Source: Phenylobacterium sp.
GTDB taxonomy: Bacteria > Pseudomonadota > Alphaproteobacteria > Caulobacterales > Caulobacteraceae
Length of the DNA stretch: 43,357 bases
Reading direction: 5' to 3'
Assembly (NCBI RefSeq): GCF_025934275.1
Contig: NZ_JAICYI010000027.1
Span: 1 to 43,357 of the forward strand
Each line of letters begins with the position of its first letter. The first letter of the stretch is position 1. The notes below the pieces were generated by a model that did no database searches, had not been told where the DNA came from, and was given only the letters and a program-made list of their open reading frames with translations. Shown here piece after piece: positions 9,089-17,409 of the stretch. Made by a program: the position numbers and the translations under genes.

Positions 9089-9994
9089 ATGCCTTCCTCC
9101 CTTCCCGATGACCTGGTCGGCGCCTTCCAGATCGAGGGCGAGCCGGTCCGCGGCCGGCTGGCGCGCCTGGGGCCGGCGATCGATGAGATCCTGACCGGCC
9201 ACGACTATCCCGAGAGCGTCGCCAATCTGCTGGGCGAGGCCTGCGCGCTCGCCGCCCTGGTGGGGTCGAACCTGAAGTTCGACGGCCGGCTCATCCTGCA
9301 GGCCCAGGGCTCCGGACCGGTTCGCTTCGTGGTCGCCGACTACGACACCTCCGGCGGCCTGCGCGGCTACTGCCGCTATGACGGGGCGGCCGTGGAGCAG
9401 GCCGCACAAGGTTTCCAGCGGCCCGGCGCCCGCTCGCTGCTCGGCGAAGGCGTGTTCGCCATGACCGTCGACCAGGGCCCGGACATGGACCGCTACCAGG
9501 GCGTCACCCCGATCGAGGGGGAGACGCTGGCGCTCTGCGCCGAGCAGTACTTCGCCCAGTCCGAGCAGACGCCCACCCGTATCCGCCTGGCGGTCGGCCA
9601 GGCCGACGAGGGCGAGGGCGTCCGCTGGCGGGCTGGCGGGGTCCTGATCCAGCACATCGCCGCCGACGATGCGCGCGGCTCGACGCAGGAGGCCTGGATC
9701 CGCACCCAGGCGCTGTTCGAGACGCTCGGCGAGGACGAACTGATCGATCCGCGGCTGGCCTCCGACACCCTGCTCTGGCGGCTCTTCCACGAGGACGGCG
9801 TCCGCGTCTTCGGGTCCAAGCCGCTGCGCGCCTTCTGCCGCTGCAGCCAGCATCGCATCGAGAACGTGCTGAAGTCCTTCCCGCCGGAGGACCGTGTCGA
9901 CATGGTCGAGGCCGACGGCAAGATCCGCGTCACCTGCGAGTACTGCAGCCGGGTCTACGCGGTCGAGCCCACCAGTCTCGACGAGGCGGCCTGA
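9089..9994 (+). CDS. hslO: Hsp33 redox-regulated chaperone
   Basis: 301 residues starting at ATG 9089 (MPSSLPDDLVGAFQIE). The Hsp33 core includes RFVVADYDTSGGLRGYCRYD and FAMTVDQGPDMDRYQGVTPIEG. The C-terminal zinc redox switch is intact: CRC at about residues 250-252 and CEYC at about 283-286, the CXC...CXXC arrangement. In reduced cells the four Cys bind zinc. Oxidation unfolds the linker and switches on holdase activity against aggregating proteins. argF and hslO lie close together here, as is common in Caulobacterales, with one opposing gene between. Confidence 0.95.
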   Translation: MPSSLPDDLVGAFQIEGEPVRGRLARLGPAIDEILTGHDYPESVANLLGEACALAALVGSNLKFDGRLILQAQGSGPVRFVVADYDTSGGLRGYCRYDGAAVEQAAQGFQRPGARSLLGEGVFAMTVDQGPDMDRYQGVTPIEGETLALCAEQYFAQSEQTPTRIRLAVGQADEGEGVRWRAGGVLIQHIAADDARGSTQEAWIRTQALFETLGEDELIDPRLASDTLLWRLFHEDGVRVFGSKPLRAFCRCSQHRIENVLKSFPPEDRVDMVEADGKIRVTCEYCSRVYAVEPTSLDEAA

Positions 9995-10098
9995 TTCCTC
10001 CTCCGAAGGGGGAGGTGGCCCAGGGGGCCGGAGGGGTTTCCTCCGCAAACAAGCGGCACACCCTCGGTCGCTCCACGACAGCTCCCCCTGAGGGGAGC
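9995..10098. repeat. Palindromic intergenic repeat element, second copy
   Basis: It begins with an imperfect CTCCTCCGAAGGGGGAG hairpin, contains GGTGGCCCAGGGGGCC, then CTCGGTCGCTCCACGACAG, and ends with a perfect hairpin GCTCCCC-CTGA-GGGGAGC (10081-10098). Its order of parts matches the block at 5917-6047. It lies between convergent hslO and a secreted-protein gene and could terminate both transcripts. Confidence 0.5.
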
Positions 10099-10100
10099 AA

Positions 10101-10586
10101 CTACTTCCCGACCGCCTTGCAGACCGCCTGGATCGCCTCGGCCTCGGCGCCGACCGGATCCTGCCAGGTCCGCTCGTCGGTCACCCGGGTGGCGATCTCG
10201 CCCTCGAGGTTGTTGCCGGTGAAGATGGTCATGCGGGTGACCGCGAGGCGACGCGCCATGCAGTCCACCGCCCAGCGCGCCAGACCTGAGCGCGCCAGCC
10301 CGGCGCTGACCCGGATCGGCCGGAAAAGCTCGGTGCGGACATCGGCTTCCGCGAGGCCGTCCGGGGTCCTGCGCACGCCGCCGGGGGCGGTGAGCTTGAC
10401 GCCCTCGCGGTCGTAGGCGAGCAGCGTCCACATCTCGCCCTGCACATAGGCCTGCGTCCAGGCGAGCACGGCCTCGCGGTCGAGGCTGGCCGGAGCCGGG
10501 ATCTCGACCGGGGCGGGCGGCTGCGGCTGCAGGCTCGGCCCCGGCGTCGGGGCGGCGAGCGCGAGGGCGGCGAACAGGCTCAGCAT
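10101..10586 (-). CDS. Hypothetical exported protein
   Basis: 161 residues. A short hydrophobic N-terminus (MLSLFAALALAAPTPGP) looks like a signal peptide, followed by a Pro-rich linker. The mature part has two Cys (VDCMARRLAV and AVCKAV) that could form a disulfide, consistent with a periplasmic protein. I do not recognise the family. It lies on the minus strand, just downstream of metZ (64 bp after the metZ stop), and could be read through from it. Confidence 0.65.
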   Translation of the reverse strand: MLSLFAALALAAPTPGPSLQPQPPAPVEIPAPASLDREAVLAWTQAYVQGEMWTLLAYDREGVKLTAPGGVRRTPDGLAEADVRTELFRPIRVSAGLARSGLARWAVDCMARRLAVTRMTIFTGNNLEGEIATRVTDERTWQDPVGAEAEAIQAVCKAVGK

Positions 10587-10650
10587 CGCGGCAAGCTTCT
10601 CACGATCCTCTAAACCCCGTCACCCCGGGCTTGTGCCGGAGAGGGCGAGA

Positions 10651-11832
10651 TCAGGCCGCATCCAGCGCGCGGCTCACGTCGCGCGAAAGATCGTTCGCCC
10701 CTTCCAGGCCGACGCTCATCCGCACCCAGCCCTCGGTCAGCCCGATCTCCAGCCGCTCGGCTTCCGGCATGGAGCGGTGGGTGGTGGTGGACGGATGCGT
10801 CGCGATCGACTTGGCGTCGCCCAGGTTGTTGGAGATGTCGACGATCTGCAGCGTGTCCAAGAACCGCCAAGCGGCGGCGCGGTCGCCGAGGTCGAAGGCG
10901 ATCAGGTTGCCGCCGCCGGTCATCTGGTTGGCGATGATCGCCGCCTGCGGATGGTCCTTGCGGCCGGGATAGATGACCCGCTTGGACTTGGGATGCTCGG
11001 CGATCAGGTCGGCGATCCTGGCGGCCGTCTGCGTCTGGCGCAGCACCCGCAGCTCCAGCGTCTCCAGTCCTTTCAGCAGCAGCCAGGCATTGAATGGCGA
11101 CATTGCCGGGCCGGTATGGCGCAGGATGTCGCGATAGGCCTCGCGGATCACCTTCTCGGATCCCAGGATGGCGCCGCCCAGCACGCGGCCCTGGCCGTCG
11201 ATGTGCTTGGTGGCCGAATAGACGACCACGTCGGCGCCCAGCGCCAGCGGCTTCTGGAAGATCGGCGTCGCAAACACGTTGTCGACGATCAGCTTGGCGC
11301 CCGCCGCACGCGCGATCTCCGCCACCGCCCCGATCGGCGCGACCTCGAGCAGCGGATTGGCCGGGCTTTCCACCAGCAGCACCTTGGTGTTCGGCCGGAC
11401 CGCGACGCGCCAGGCGTCGACGTCGGGGCCGTCCACATAGGTGGTCTCGACGCCGAACCGCGGCAGCAGGTTGGTCAGGATCCAGCGCGAGGAGCCGAAC
11501 AGCGCGCGCCCGGCGATCACGTGGTCGCCGGCCCGAAGCAGCCCGATCAGCGAGGCGTGCACCGCCGCCATGCCGGAGGCCGTGGCGCGGCACATCTCGG
11601 CGCCCTCGATCAGCGCCAGCCGCTCCTCGAACATCGCCGTCGTCGGGTTGCCGAAGCGCTGGTAGATGAAGCCCGGCTCGCCGCCGAACCGCCGGTCGGC
11701 CGCCTCGGCGGAGGGATAGGCGAAGCCCTGCGTCAGGAACAGGGCCTCGGAGATCTCCCCATATGGCGAACGGGCGATGCCGCCGCGCACGGCCCGGGTC
11801 TCGATCTCCCAATCGCGCGGATCCTCGGCCAT
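10651..11832 (-). CDS. metZ: O-succinylhomoserine sulfhydrylase
   Basis: 393 residues of the Cys/Met metabolism PLP enzyme family. Visible are YQRFGNPTTAMFEERLALIE near residue 55, ATASGMAAVHASL near residue 85, LVESPANPLLEV near residue 155, and VVYSATKHIDGQGRVLGG near residue 205 with the PLP Lys. SIATHPSTTTHRSM near the C-terminus is typical of this family. The LFLTQGFAYPSAEAA start and neighbourhood favour MetZ, which makes homocysteine directly from O-succinylhomoserine and sulfide, over cystathionine gamma-synthase. A strong GGGAGG precedes the ATG. The gene is divergent from the dCTP deaminase gene across 234 bp. I could not match that region to a SAM riboswitch. Confidence 0.93.
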   Translation of the reverse strand: MAEDPRDWEIETRAVRGGIARSPYGEISEALFLTQGFAYPSAEAADRRFGGEPGFIYQRFGNPTTAMFEERLALIEGAEMCRATASGMAAVHASLIGLLRAGDHVIAGRALFGSSRWILTNLLPRFGVETTYVDGPDVDAWRVAVRPNTKVLLVESPANPLLEVAPIGAVAEIARAAGAKLIVDNVFATPIFQKPLALGADVVVYSATKHIDGQGRVLGGAILGSEKVIREAYRDILRHTGPAMSPFNAWLLLKGLETLELRVLRQTQTAARIADLIAEHPKSKRVIYPGRKDHPQAAIIANQMTGGGNLIAFDLGDRAAAWRFLDTLQIVDISNNLGDAKSIATHPSTTTHRSMPEAERLEIGLTEGWVRMSVGLEGANDLSRDVSRALDAA

Positions 11833-12066
11833 GGCGGGCCTCCCTTCGAACGTGCGGGCAGGAACCGCAGGCGAAAGGCGGCGTCAAGGCCAGGGTTTTC
11901 CGCGACGCTTGATGACCCTTCACCCGCAAGCGGCATCCGGCCCTCGCGGCCGCATCGAGGGGCGGAGTCCGCCGGCGCTGCTGGACCGCGGTCCGATCGT
12001 CGCGTTCCCGCGGGCGCGCGAGCAAGCCTTGCAAGACTCGGCGTCTCGGCTAAGGCTGCGTCGCCC

Positions 12067-13086
12067 ATGAGCGAGCCTGAGCGCCCGGGCATCCTGCCCT
12101 GCCAGTCCATCGATGCGCTGATCGCCGCCGGCGCGATCGCGGCCGACAACCCCTTCGAGCCCGACCAGGTGCAGCCGGCGAGCCTCGACCTGCGGCTCGG
12201 CGCGCGAGTGTGGCGGGTGCGCGCGTCGTTTCTGCCGGGCGAGGGGCGCAAGGTCGCCGAGCGCATCGGCGAGGTGGCCATGCACGAGCTCGACCTCGTC
12301 GCCGGCGCGGTGCTGGAGCGGGGCTGCGTCTACATCGCCGAGCTGCAGGAGCGGCTGGCGCTCCCGCCGGGCATCTCGGCGCGGGCCAACCCGAAGAGCT
12401 CCACCGGCCGGGTCGACGTGTTCGTGCGCCTGCTCTCCGACGGCGGGGCCTTCGACGACGTCGTCGAGGGCTACCGCGGCCCGACCTTCATTGAGATCGC
12501 GCCGCAGACCTTCTCCGTGCTCGTGCGCCGCGGCACCCGGCTCAACCAGCTGCGCCTGAAGCGCGGCCAGCCGCCGCGGCTGCGCGTCGAGAGCGTCGGC
12601 GTCGACCTGTCGGACGGCATCGCCGGCTTCCGCGCCCGCCGCCACGCGCCGGTGGTCGACCTCGACAAGGAGGACGGCCACGATCCGCGTCACTACTGGG
12701 AGCCCTTGATCCCGCGCGACGGCCAGCTGCTGCTCGATCCCGGCGAGTTCTACATCCTGGCCTCCAAGCAGGCGGTGGAGATCCCGGTCGACGAGGCGGC
12801 CGAGATGACGCCGATCGATCCTTCGGTGGGCGAGTTTCGCGTGCACTACGCCGGCTTCTTCGATCCGGGTTTCGGCACCGACGAGGCGCACGGCAAGGGC
12901 TCGCGCGGCGTCCTGGAGGTGCGCAGCCACGAGACGCCGTTCATCCTGGAGGACGGCCAGACGGTGGCCCGGCTGGTCTATGAACCGCTGACCGAGCGGC
13001 CCACGCGGCTCTATGGCGACCTAGGGTCGCATTACCAGCGACAGGGCCTGAAGCTATCCAAGCACTTTCGAGCGTGGGGCGAGTGA
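12067..13086 (+). CDS. dcd: 2'-deoxycytidine 5'-triphosphate deaminase (large alphaproteobacterial form)
   Basis: 339 residues from ATG 12067 (MSEPERPGILPCQS). Two related halves are visible. The first contains VQPASLDLRLGARVWRVR near residue 37 and ARANPKSSTGRVDVFVRLLS near residue 105; the second contains LDPGEFYILASKQAVEIP near residue 222 and GFFDPGFG near residue 262. This double-length dCTP deaminase-type protein is widespread in alphaproteobacteria, unlike the 190-residue enterobacterial Dcd. It would deaminate dCTP to dUTP to feed dTMP synthesis. The symbol refers to function rather than close similarity to E. coli Dcd. Confidence 0.88.
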   Translation: MSEPERPGILPCQSIDALIAAGAIAADNPFEPDQVQPASLDLRLGARVWRVRASFLPGEGRKVAERIGEVAMHELDLVAGAVLERGCVYIAELQERLALPPGISARANPKSSTGRVDVFVRLLSDGGAFDDVVEGYRGPTFIEIAPQTFSVLVRRGTRLNQLRLKRGQPPRLRVESVGVDLSDGIAGFRARRHAPVVDLDKEDGHDPRHYWEPLIPRDGQLLLDPGEFYILASKQAVEIPVDEAAEMTPIDPSVGEFRVHYAGFFDPGFGTDEAHGKGSRGVLEVRSHETPFILEDGQTVARLVYEPLTERPTRLYGDLGSHYQRQGLKLSKHFRAWGE

Positions 13087-13105
13087 CGGCCCCAGTGGTG
13101 GCCGA

Positions 13106-13987
13106 ATGCCGAGCTTGTTCAAAGCGTTGCTGTCTGCGGCCGCGGTCCTGATCGCCAGCTTCGGCGCCGTGCAGGCCGCCGCCGCCGCCCCGGCCATGTG
13201 GCTGGTGAAGTCGCCCCATTCCGCGATCTATCTGTTCGGCACCCTGCACGCGCTGACGCCCGGCGACCGCTGGCGCACCCCGCTCTACGACGCCGTCTAC
13301 GCCAAGGCACAGACCCTGTGGTTCGAGACCGACGTGGCCGGCGCCGATCCGCTCGCGGTCCAGAACCTGGTCGCCCGCTACGGCGTCGACCCGCAGCGCA
13401 CGCTGAGCCAGAAGCTGCCCGCCTCCGACGTCGCCACGCTGAGCCGCACCGCCAACCTTTCGCGCCTCGACCACCTGCGGCCCTGGGCGGCGGCGCTGGT
13501 GCTCTCCATGCAGCCGGTGATCGCGCAGGGCGGCAAGGTTGAGGCCGGCGCCGACATCGCGGTGACGCGCGAGGCCCGGGCCGGCGACAAGCACGTGAAG
13601 TTCTTCGAGAGCCTGGAAGACCAGGCGCGCCTGTTCGCCGACCTTCCGGAGCCGGCGGAGGTCCGCTACCTCTCCGACGTGTTGAAGGACCGCGCCCGCC
13701 CGCACCGCAGCCTGGCGCGCCAGGAGCCCTTGGAGCAGGCCTGGCTGGACGGCGACCTGGCGCGGCTGGGCCCGGCGCTGGTCGGCCAGATGAGAACCCA
13801 GAATCCGGCGCTCTACGAGGCGCTGCTCAAGCACCGCAACGAGCTCTGGGCCGCGCGGCTGACTGCGGAGCTGGCGACCGGCGACAGGGTCGAGCTGGTC
13901 AATGTCGGCGCTCTGCACATGGTCGGCGACGACGGCCTGCCGGCCCTGCTCGCCGCCCGCGGCTACACGGTCGAGCGCGTCCAATAG
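13106..13987 (+). CDS. TraB/GumN family protein, exported
   Basis: 293 residues with a signal peptide (about 1-28, ending AVQAAAAAP). The family motifs are present: an N-terminal YLFGTLHAL and a C-terminal VNVGALHMVGDDGLPALLAARG, the two GxxH signatures thought to bind metal in the Tiki/TraB-like protease superfamily. Some members cleave signalling peptides, but most bacterial GumN homologues are uncharacterised. It begins 19 bp after the dCTP deaminase gene, so co-transcription is possible, although the functions appear unrelated. Confidence 0.88.
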   Translation: MPSLFKALLSAAAVLIASFGAVQAAAAAPAMWLVKSPHSAIYLFGTLHALTPGDRWRTPLYDAVYAKAQTLWFETDVAGADPLAVQNLVARYGVDPQRTLSQKLPASDVATLSRTANLSRLDHLRPWAAALVLSMQPVIAQGGKVEAGADIAVTREARAGDKHVKFFESLEDQARLFADLPEPAEVRYLSDVLKDRARPHRSLARQEPLEQAWLDGDLARLGPALVGQMRTQNPALYEALLKHRNELWAARLTAELATGDRVELVNVGALHMVGDDGLPALLAARGYTVERVQ

Positions 13988-14005
13988 CAAGCGAAGCCGA
14001 CAAAA

Positions 14006-14023
14006 TGTAAGGCGTGCTTGACT
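14006..14023. promoter_or_regulatory. Imperfect dyad over a -35-like element, upstream of the membrane protein/XRE pair
   Basis: TGTAAGGC (14006-14013) and GCTTGACT (14016-14023) form an imperfect dyad separated by GT. The right arm contains TTGACT (14018-14023), a plausible -35, although no good -10 is seen 17 bp on. The dyad lies about 50 bp before the membrane-protein start. This fits an autoregulatory operator for the small XRE protein encoded second in the pair, by inference from position. Confidence 0.35.
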
Positions 14024-14071
14024 AGCGGATTGTGTCGTGTTTCCTTGTCAATAAGGCAAGGAGACTGTTCT

Positions 14072-14515
14072 ATGCTCGATCGACACAACCTTCGACTCTG
14101 GGCCTACAGCGGGGTCGCCTTCATCGGCGCGATCCCGATCATGGTGGCGCCGCACTATCTGATCGGCCCCGGCCATCCCGCCGGCGATCCTCTGCGCATC
14201 GTGGTGATGACGGCCAGCGCGGTTGCGGCGGTCGCCTGGGGCTTCACCTTCGCGACGCTGGGGTTCCGCCACGCCGACGAATACATCCGCGAACGCTCGA
14301 AGTTCGCCTGGTACTGGGGCGGCCTGATCGGGATCGCCGCCAGCGCGCCGGTCTACGCCTTCGTGGGCCTGGGCGGGCAGCACTGGCTGAACCCCGCCAA
14401 CCCCATGGGAACGCAGGTCTTTCACGCCTTCGCTCTGGGATACAGCCTGCCGATCCTGGCCCAACTTCTCGGGTTCATCGGCGTGTATCTCTGGTGGAAG
14501 GCGACCAAGCGATGA
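14072..14515 (+). CDS. Four-helix integral membrane protein paired with an XRE regulator
   Basis: 147 residues with four predicted membrane helices: YSGVAFIGAIPIMVAPHYL, VVMTASAVAAVAWGFTFATL, FAWYWGGLIGIAASAPVYAFV and FALGYSLPILAQLLGFIGVY. Between helices 2 and 3 is the polar segment RHADEYIRERSKFAWY. AAGGAGA lies 8 nt before ATG 14072. Small multi-helix membrane proteins directly followed by a roughly 65-residue XRE regulator form a recurrent pair in many bacteria. The role is unknown. It is likely co-transcribed with the next gene (22 bp gap). Confidence 0.75.
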   Translation: MLDRHNLRLWAYSGVAFIGAIPIMVAPHYLIGPGHPAGDPLRIVVMTASAVAAVAWGFTFATLGFRHADEYIRERSKFAWYWGGLIGIAASAPVYAFVGLGGQHWLNPANPMGTQVFHAFALGYSLPILAQLLGFIGVYLWWKATKR

Positions 14516-14537
14516 GCGCCAAGCCGTGGAGGTTTCG

Positions 14538-14729
14538 GTGAAGAACCGCCTGAAAGTGCTCCGCGCCGAGCGCGATTGGAGTCAGGCCGACCTCGCCCAG
14601 CGCCTGGACGTCTCGCGCCAGAGCGTCAACGCCATCGAGACCGGCAAGTACGACCCGTCCCTGCCGCTCGCCTTTCGCATCGCGCGCCTCTTCGACATGC
14701 CTATCGAGGCGATCTTCCAGGACGCATAG
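14538..14729 (+). CDS. Small XRE-family regulator
   Basis: 63 residues, essentially one helix-turn-helix: NRLKVLRAERDWSQADLAQR, LDVSRQSVNAIETGKYDPSL, PLAFRIARLFDMPIEAIF. GTG 14538 is preferred over GTG 14526 because GGAGG sits at 14528-14532 and the family usually starts at this Lys-Asn-Arg-Leu. The protein ends right after the DNA-binding domain, as in the short membrane-protein-linked XRE family. It probably represses its own operon through the dyad at 14006-14023. Confidence 0.85.
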   Translation: MKNRLKVLRAERDWSQADLAQRLDVSRQSVNAIETGKYDPSLPLAFRIARLFDMPIEAIFQDA

Positions 14730-14751
14730 TCGAGCAGGGGGCTCGCAGATC

Positions 14752-17271
14752 ATGTTCGACCGCTTGCTACCGACGGCGCTCGCCTTCGCCGCCGCTGCAG
14801 CTGCGCCCGGCCTCGCCCAGGCGCAGGAGGCCCCCGGCGCCTGGCACGGCGTGCTGATCGCCGGGACCGCCATCTTGCGCGTGGTTGTCAAGGTGACCGC
14901 CGGCGCGGACGGCAAGCTCGCCGGCGAGTTCTTCTCCATCGACCAGAGCCCCAGGGGTTTCGCCCTCTCCGATGTGAAGGCCGCGGGCGGGAGCCTCTCC
15001 TTCAGCCTGCCGCAGATCTCCGGCAGCTTTGAGGGCAAGTGGGATGCGGCGCGCGGCGCCTGGGTCGGAACCTGGAAGCAGGGGCCCGTCAGCCTCCCGC
15101 TGACCCTGGCCAAGGGCGGGTTCCCTGCCGAGGCGCCGAAAGTGGCCGCCCCGCCGCCACCTGCGGCCCGGGCCAAGCCGCCCCCCGGCAAGACCGTCGA
15201 GGGGCTCACGGTGCAAGGTCAGGCCCAGACCGGCACGCGGATCGATATCGACCGGCGCAGCTACGACATCACCAAGGACCTGCAGGCTCAGACCGGCTCG
15301 ATCGCCGACGCGTTGCGCAACATCCCCTCGGTGCAGGTGGACGTGCAGGGCAACGTCTCGCTGCGGGGCGATCCCAGCGTCACCATCATGATCGACGGCA
15401 AGCCCTCGAGCCTGTTCAAGGGACCCTCGCGCGGCACGGTTCTGCAGAACCTCCCGGCCAACGCCTTCGAGCGCGTGGAGGTGATGACCAATCCCTCGGC
15501 GGCGTTCCGGCCCGACGGCACGGGCGGCATCATCAACCTGATTCCCAAGAAGGCGCGCCAGCTCGGGCGCGCCGGCTCGCTGCGCGCCGCCGTGGGCGGA
15601 ACCGACAAGTACCAGATGAACCTCAACCTCTCGCAGGTGGGCAAGAAGCTGACCCTGTCGGGCGACGCGTCCTGGGCGCATGAGAAGCAAGAGGTCGACA
15701 TCACCGACCACCGCTCGAGCCTCGATCCGAAGAGCGGCGACTTCCTGGCCAGCACCCAGGCCACGGCGCTCACCCAGACGGTTGACGTGCTCATCGGCCG
15801 CGCCGCCTTCGACTACGACCCGGACGCCAAGACCCGCATCTCCGGCGAACTGCGCGGCACGGTGATCCACCTCGACGGGAGCGACGCCACCGACTTCACC
15901 AGCCAGGCGCCGGTGACGCTTGCGCCGATCGGCTTCACGCGCGACGGCAAGATCAGGCTGCAGCGCAACAACCTGGCCGCCAACGGCAGCTGGCGGCGCA
16001 AGTTCGGCTCCGACCCGGACCACGAGCTCGTCGTCGACCTCACCCAGGAGCACAACACCGACCGGCTCGACCGCGACGACTTCCTGGCGGGCCACGGCCT
16101 GCCGGACCGCGCGGAAAGCCTGCGCAGCAACACCGACGCCGACCAGAGCCACGTCAAGGTCGACTACACCCGGCCGTTCGCCGACGCCGCCAAGCTGAAG
16201 ACCGGCTACGAGCTGGAATACGACGCTTCGAGGTTCGACAACTTCGGCGAGACCGGCCTCACCGAAGCTGCCGAGGCGCCGGACCCGACGCTCATCGACG
16301 CCTTCAGGTTCGACCAGGCGATCAACGGGATCTACGCCACCTACCAGCGCCCGTTCGGCAAGCTGACGGTGCTCGGCGGCCTGCGCCTCGAGGACACCCG
16401 GATCGACCTGCGCGACGACACCACCGGCTTCCGCGGCTCCAACGACTTCACCCGCTGGTACCCATCCCTGCACCTCGCCTGGAAGCTGGACGACGCTCGC
16501 CAGCTCACCGCCAGCTATTCGGAGCGGATCGCCCGGCCGCAACCGTCCGACTACAACCCGTTCCACGTCTTCCAGAGCCCGTTCACCTTCTCGGCCGGCA
16601 ACCCCGACCTGAAGCCGCAGATCACCCACTCATTCGAGCTCGGCTACCAGTTGAAGAAGGGCTTCAGCTACTATCTCGCCACCCTTTACTGGCGGCAGAA
16701 CGAGAAGGGCGTGACCGATGTCGTGCAGGACATCGGCGGCGGCGTCTTCCTGACCACCAAGCAGAACCTGTCCTCCAGCCGCAACGGCGGCCTGGAGCTG
16801 GTCGCCGCGAGCCGGCTGGGCTCGAAGTGGAGCTATCAGGTCAGCGGCGACGCCTTCTGGAACGAGATCGACGCCTCGGCCCTCGGCTTCCCGGACAAGC
16901 GCTCCGACTGGACGCTGTCGGCGCGGGGGTCGCTCACCTACCGGCCGACGCCCAAGGACACCTTCCAGCTGGTCGGCAACCTTTCCGCCAAGCGGCTCAC
17001 CCCGCAGGGCTTTCACGAGCCGTTCAGCGGCTTGTTCGCGGGCTATCGCCACCAGTTCAACAAGGACTGGTCGGTCGCGATCTCGGCCCGCGGCTCCCTC
17101 AAGGACACCCTGGTGATCGACACGCCCACGCTGCACGACCGCATGGAGACCCGCGCGAACCTCCGCGCGGTCTTCGTCAGCCTCACCTACAGCTTCGGAC
17201 GGGGCCCGCGGAAGGACACAGGCATCGACTACGGGACCACTGGCGTCGGCGCCGGCGGCGCGCCGCGCTGA
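14752..17271 (+). CDS. TonB-dependent outer-membrane receptor with an atypical N-terminal beta domain
   Basis: 839 residues. A signal peptide (1-25, ending GLAQAQ) is followed by an extra domain at about 30-121 (WHGVLIAG.AILRVVVKV, GKLAGEFFSIDQ, GSFEGKW, WVGTWKQG..LPLTL). This resembles the N-terminal domain found ahead of secreted alpha/beta hydrolases. A Pro-rich linker (about 122-150) leads to the plug (SIADALRNIPSVQVDVQGNV, DGKPSSL, GTGGIINLIPKK) and a 22-strand-type barrel to the C-terminus (VFVSLTYSFGRG). The gene follows the small XRE gene by 22 bp. The substrate is not recognisable. A TonB box is not obvious. Confidence 0.88.
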   Translation: MFDRLLPTALAFAAAAAAPGLAQAQEAPGAWHGVLIAGTAILRVVVKVTAGADGKLAGEFFSIDQSPRGFALSDVKAAGGSLSFSLPQISGSFEGKWDAARGAWVGTWKQGPVSLPLTLAKGGFPAEAPKVAAPPPPAARAKPPPGKTVEGLTVQGQAQTGTRIDIDRRSYDITKDLQAQTGSIADALRNIPSVQVDVQGNVSLRGDPSVTIMIDGKPSSLFKGPSRGTVLQNLPANAFERVEVMTNPSAAFRPDGTGGIINLIPKKARQLGRAGSLRAAVGGTDKYQMNLNLSQVGKKLTLSGDASWAHEKQEVDITDHRSSLDPKSGDFLASTQATALTQTVDVLIGRAAFDYDPDAKTRISGELRGTVIHLDGSDATDFTSQAPVTLAPIGFTRDGKIRLQRNNLAANGSWRRKFGSDPDHELVVDLTQEHNTDRLDRDDFLAGHGLPDRAESLRSNTDADQSHVKVDYTRPFADAAKLKTGYELEYDASRFDNFGETGLTEAAEAPDPTLIDAFRFDQAINGIYATYQRPFGKLTVLGGLRLEDTRIDLRDDTTGFRGSNDFTRWYPSLHLAWKLDDARQLTASYSERIARPQPSDYNPFHVFQSPFTFSAGNPDLKPQITHSFELGYQLKKGFSYYLATLYWRQNEKGVTDVVQDIGGGVFLTTKQNLSSSRNGGLELVAASRLGSKWSYQVSGDAFWNEIDASALGFPDKRSDWTLSARGSLTYRPTPKDTFQLVGNLSAKRLTPQGFHEPFSGLFAGYRHQFNKDWSVAISARGSLKDTLVIDTPTLHDRMETRANLRAVFVSLTYSFGRGPRKDTGIDYGTTGVGAGGAPR

Positions 17272-17275
17272 CTTC

Positions 17276-17389
17276 AGCCGTCATCGGGGTCAAAGCGTCG
17301 CCAGGCGGCGCGAAGAGTCGCGACCCGGGGGCGGTGCGCACGGCCGCCGCGTCCCGGATCGGCCCTTCAGACCGCCTGGGATGACGGCT
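17276..17389. repeat. Long imperfect inverted repeat between convergent genes
   Basis: AGCCGTCATC (17276-17285) pairs perfectly with GATGACGGCT (17380-17389), and inside it CCAGGCGG (17301-17308) pairs with CCGCCTGG (17372-17379). The element starts 5 bp after the TonB-receptor stop and ends 20 bp before the HD-protein stop, a bidirectional terminator position. Its GTCATC..GATGAC ends resemble palindromic repeats frequent between convergent genes in Caulobacteraceae. Confidence 0.55.
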
Positions 17390-17409
17390 TTGTGCCCGAA
17401 GTCATGCGC

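Noticed and set aside
7295..10048. A 917-codon open frame on the minus strand opposite argF, the membrane gene and hslO
   Set aside because: It is a shadow of high GC content. Its translation is Arg/Gly/Ala-rich with no family features, and the opposite strand has three recognised proteins.
11833..12066. SAM riboswitch upstream of metZ
   Set aside because: The expected conserved SAM-II pseudoknot sequence could not be found; only a ribosome site and ordinary GC-rich sequence are seen.
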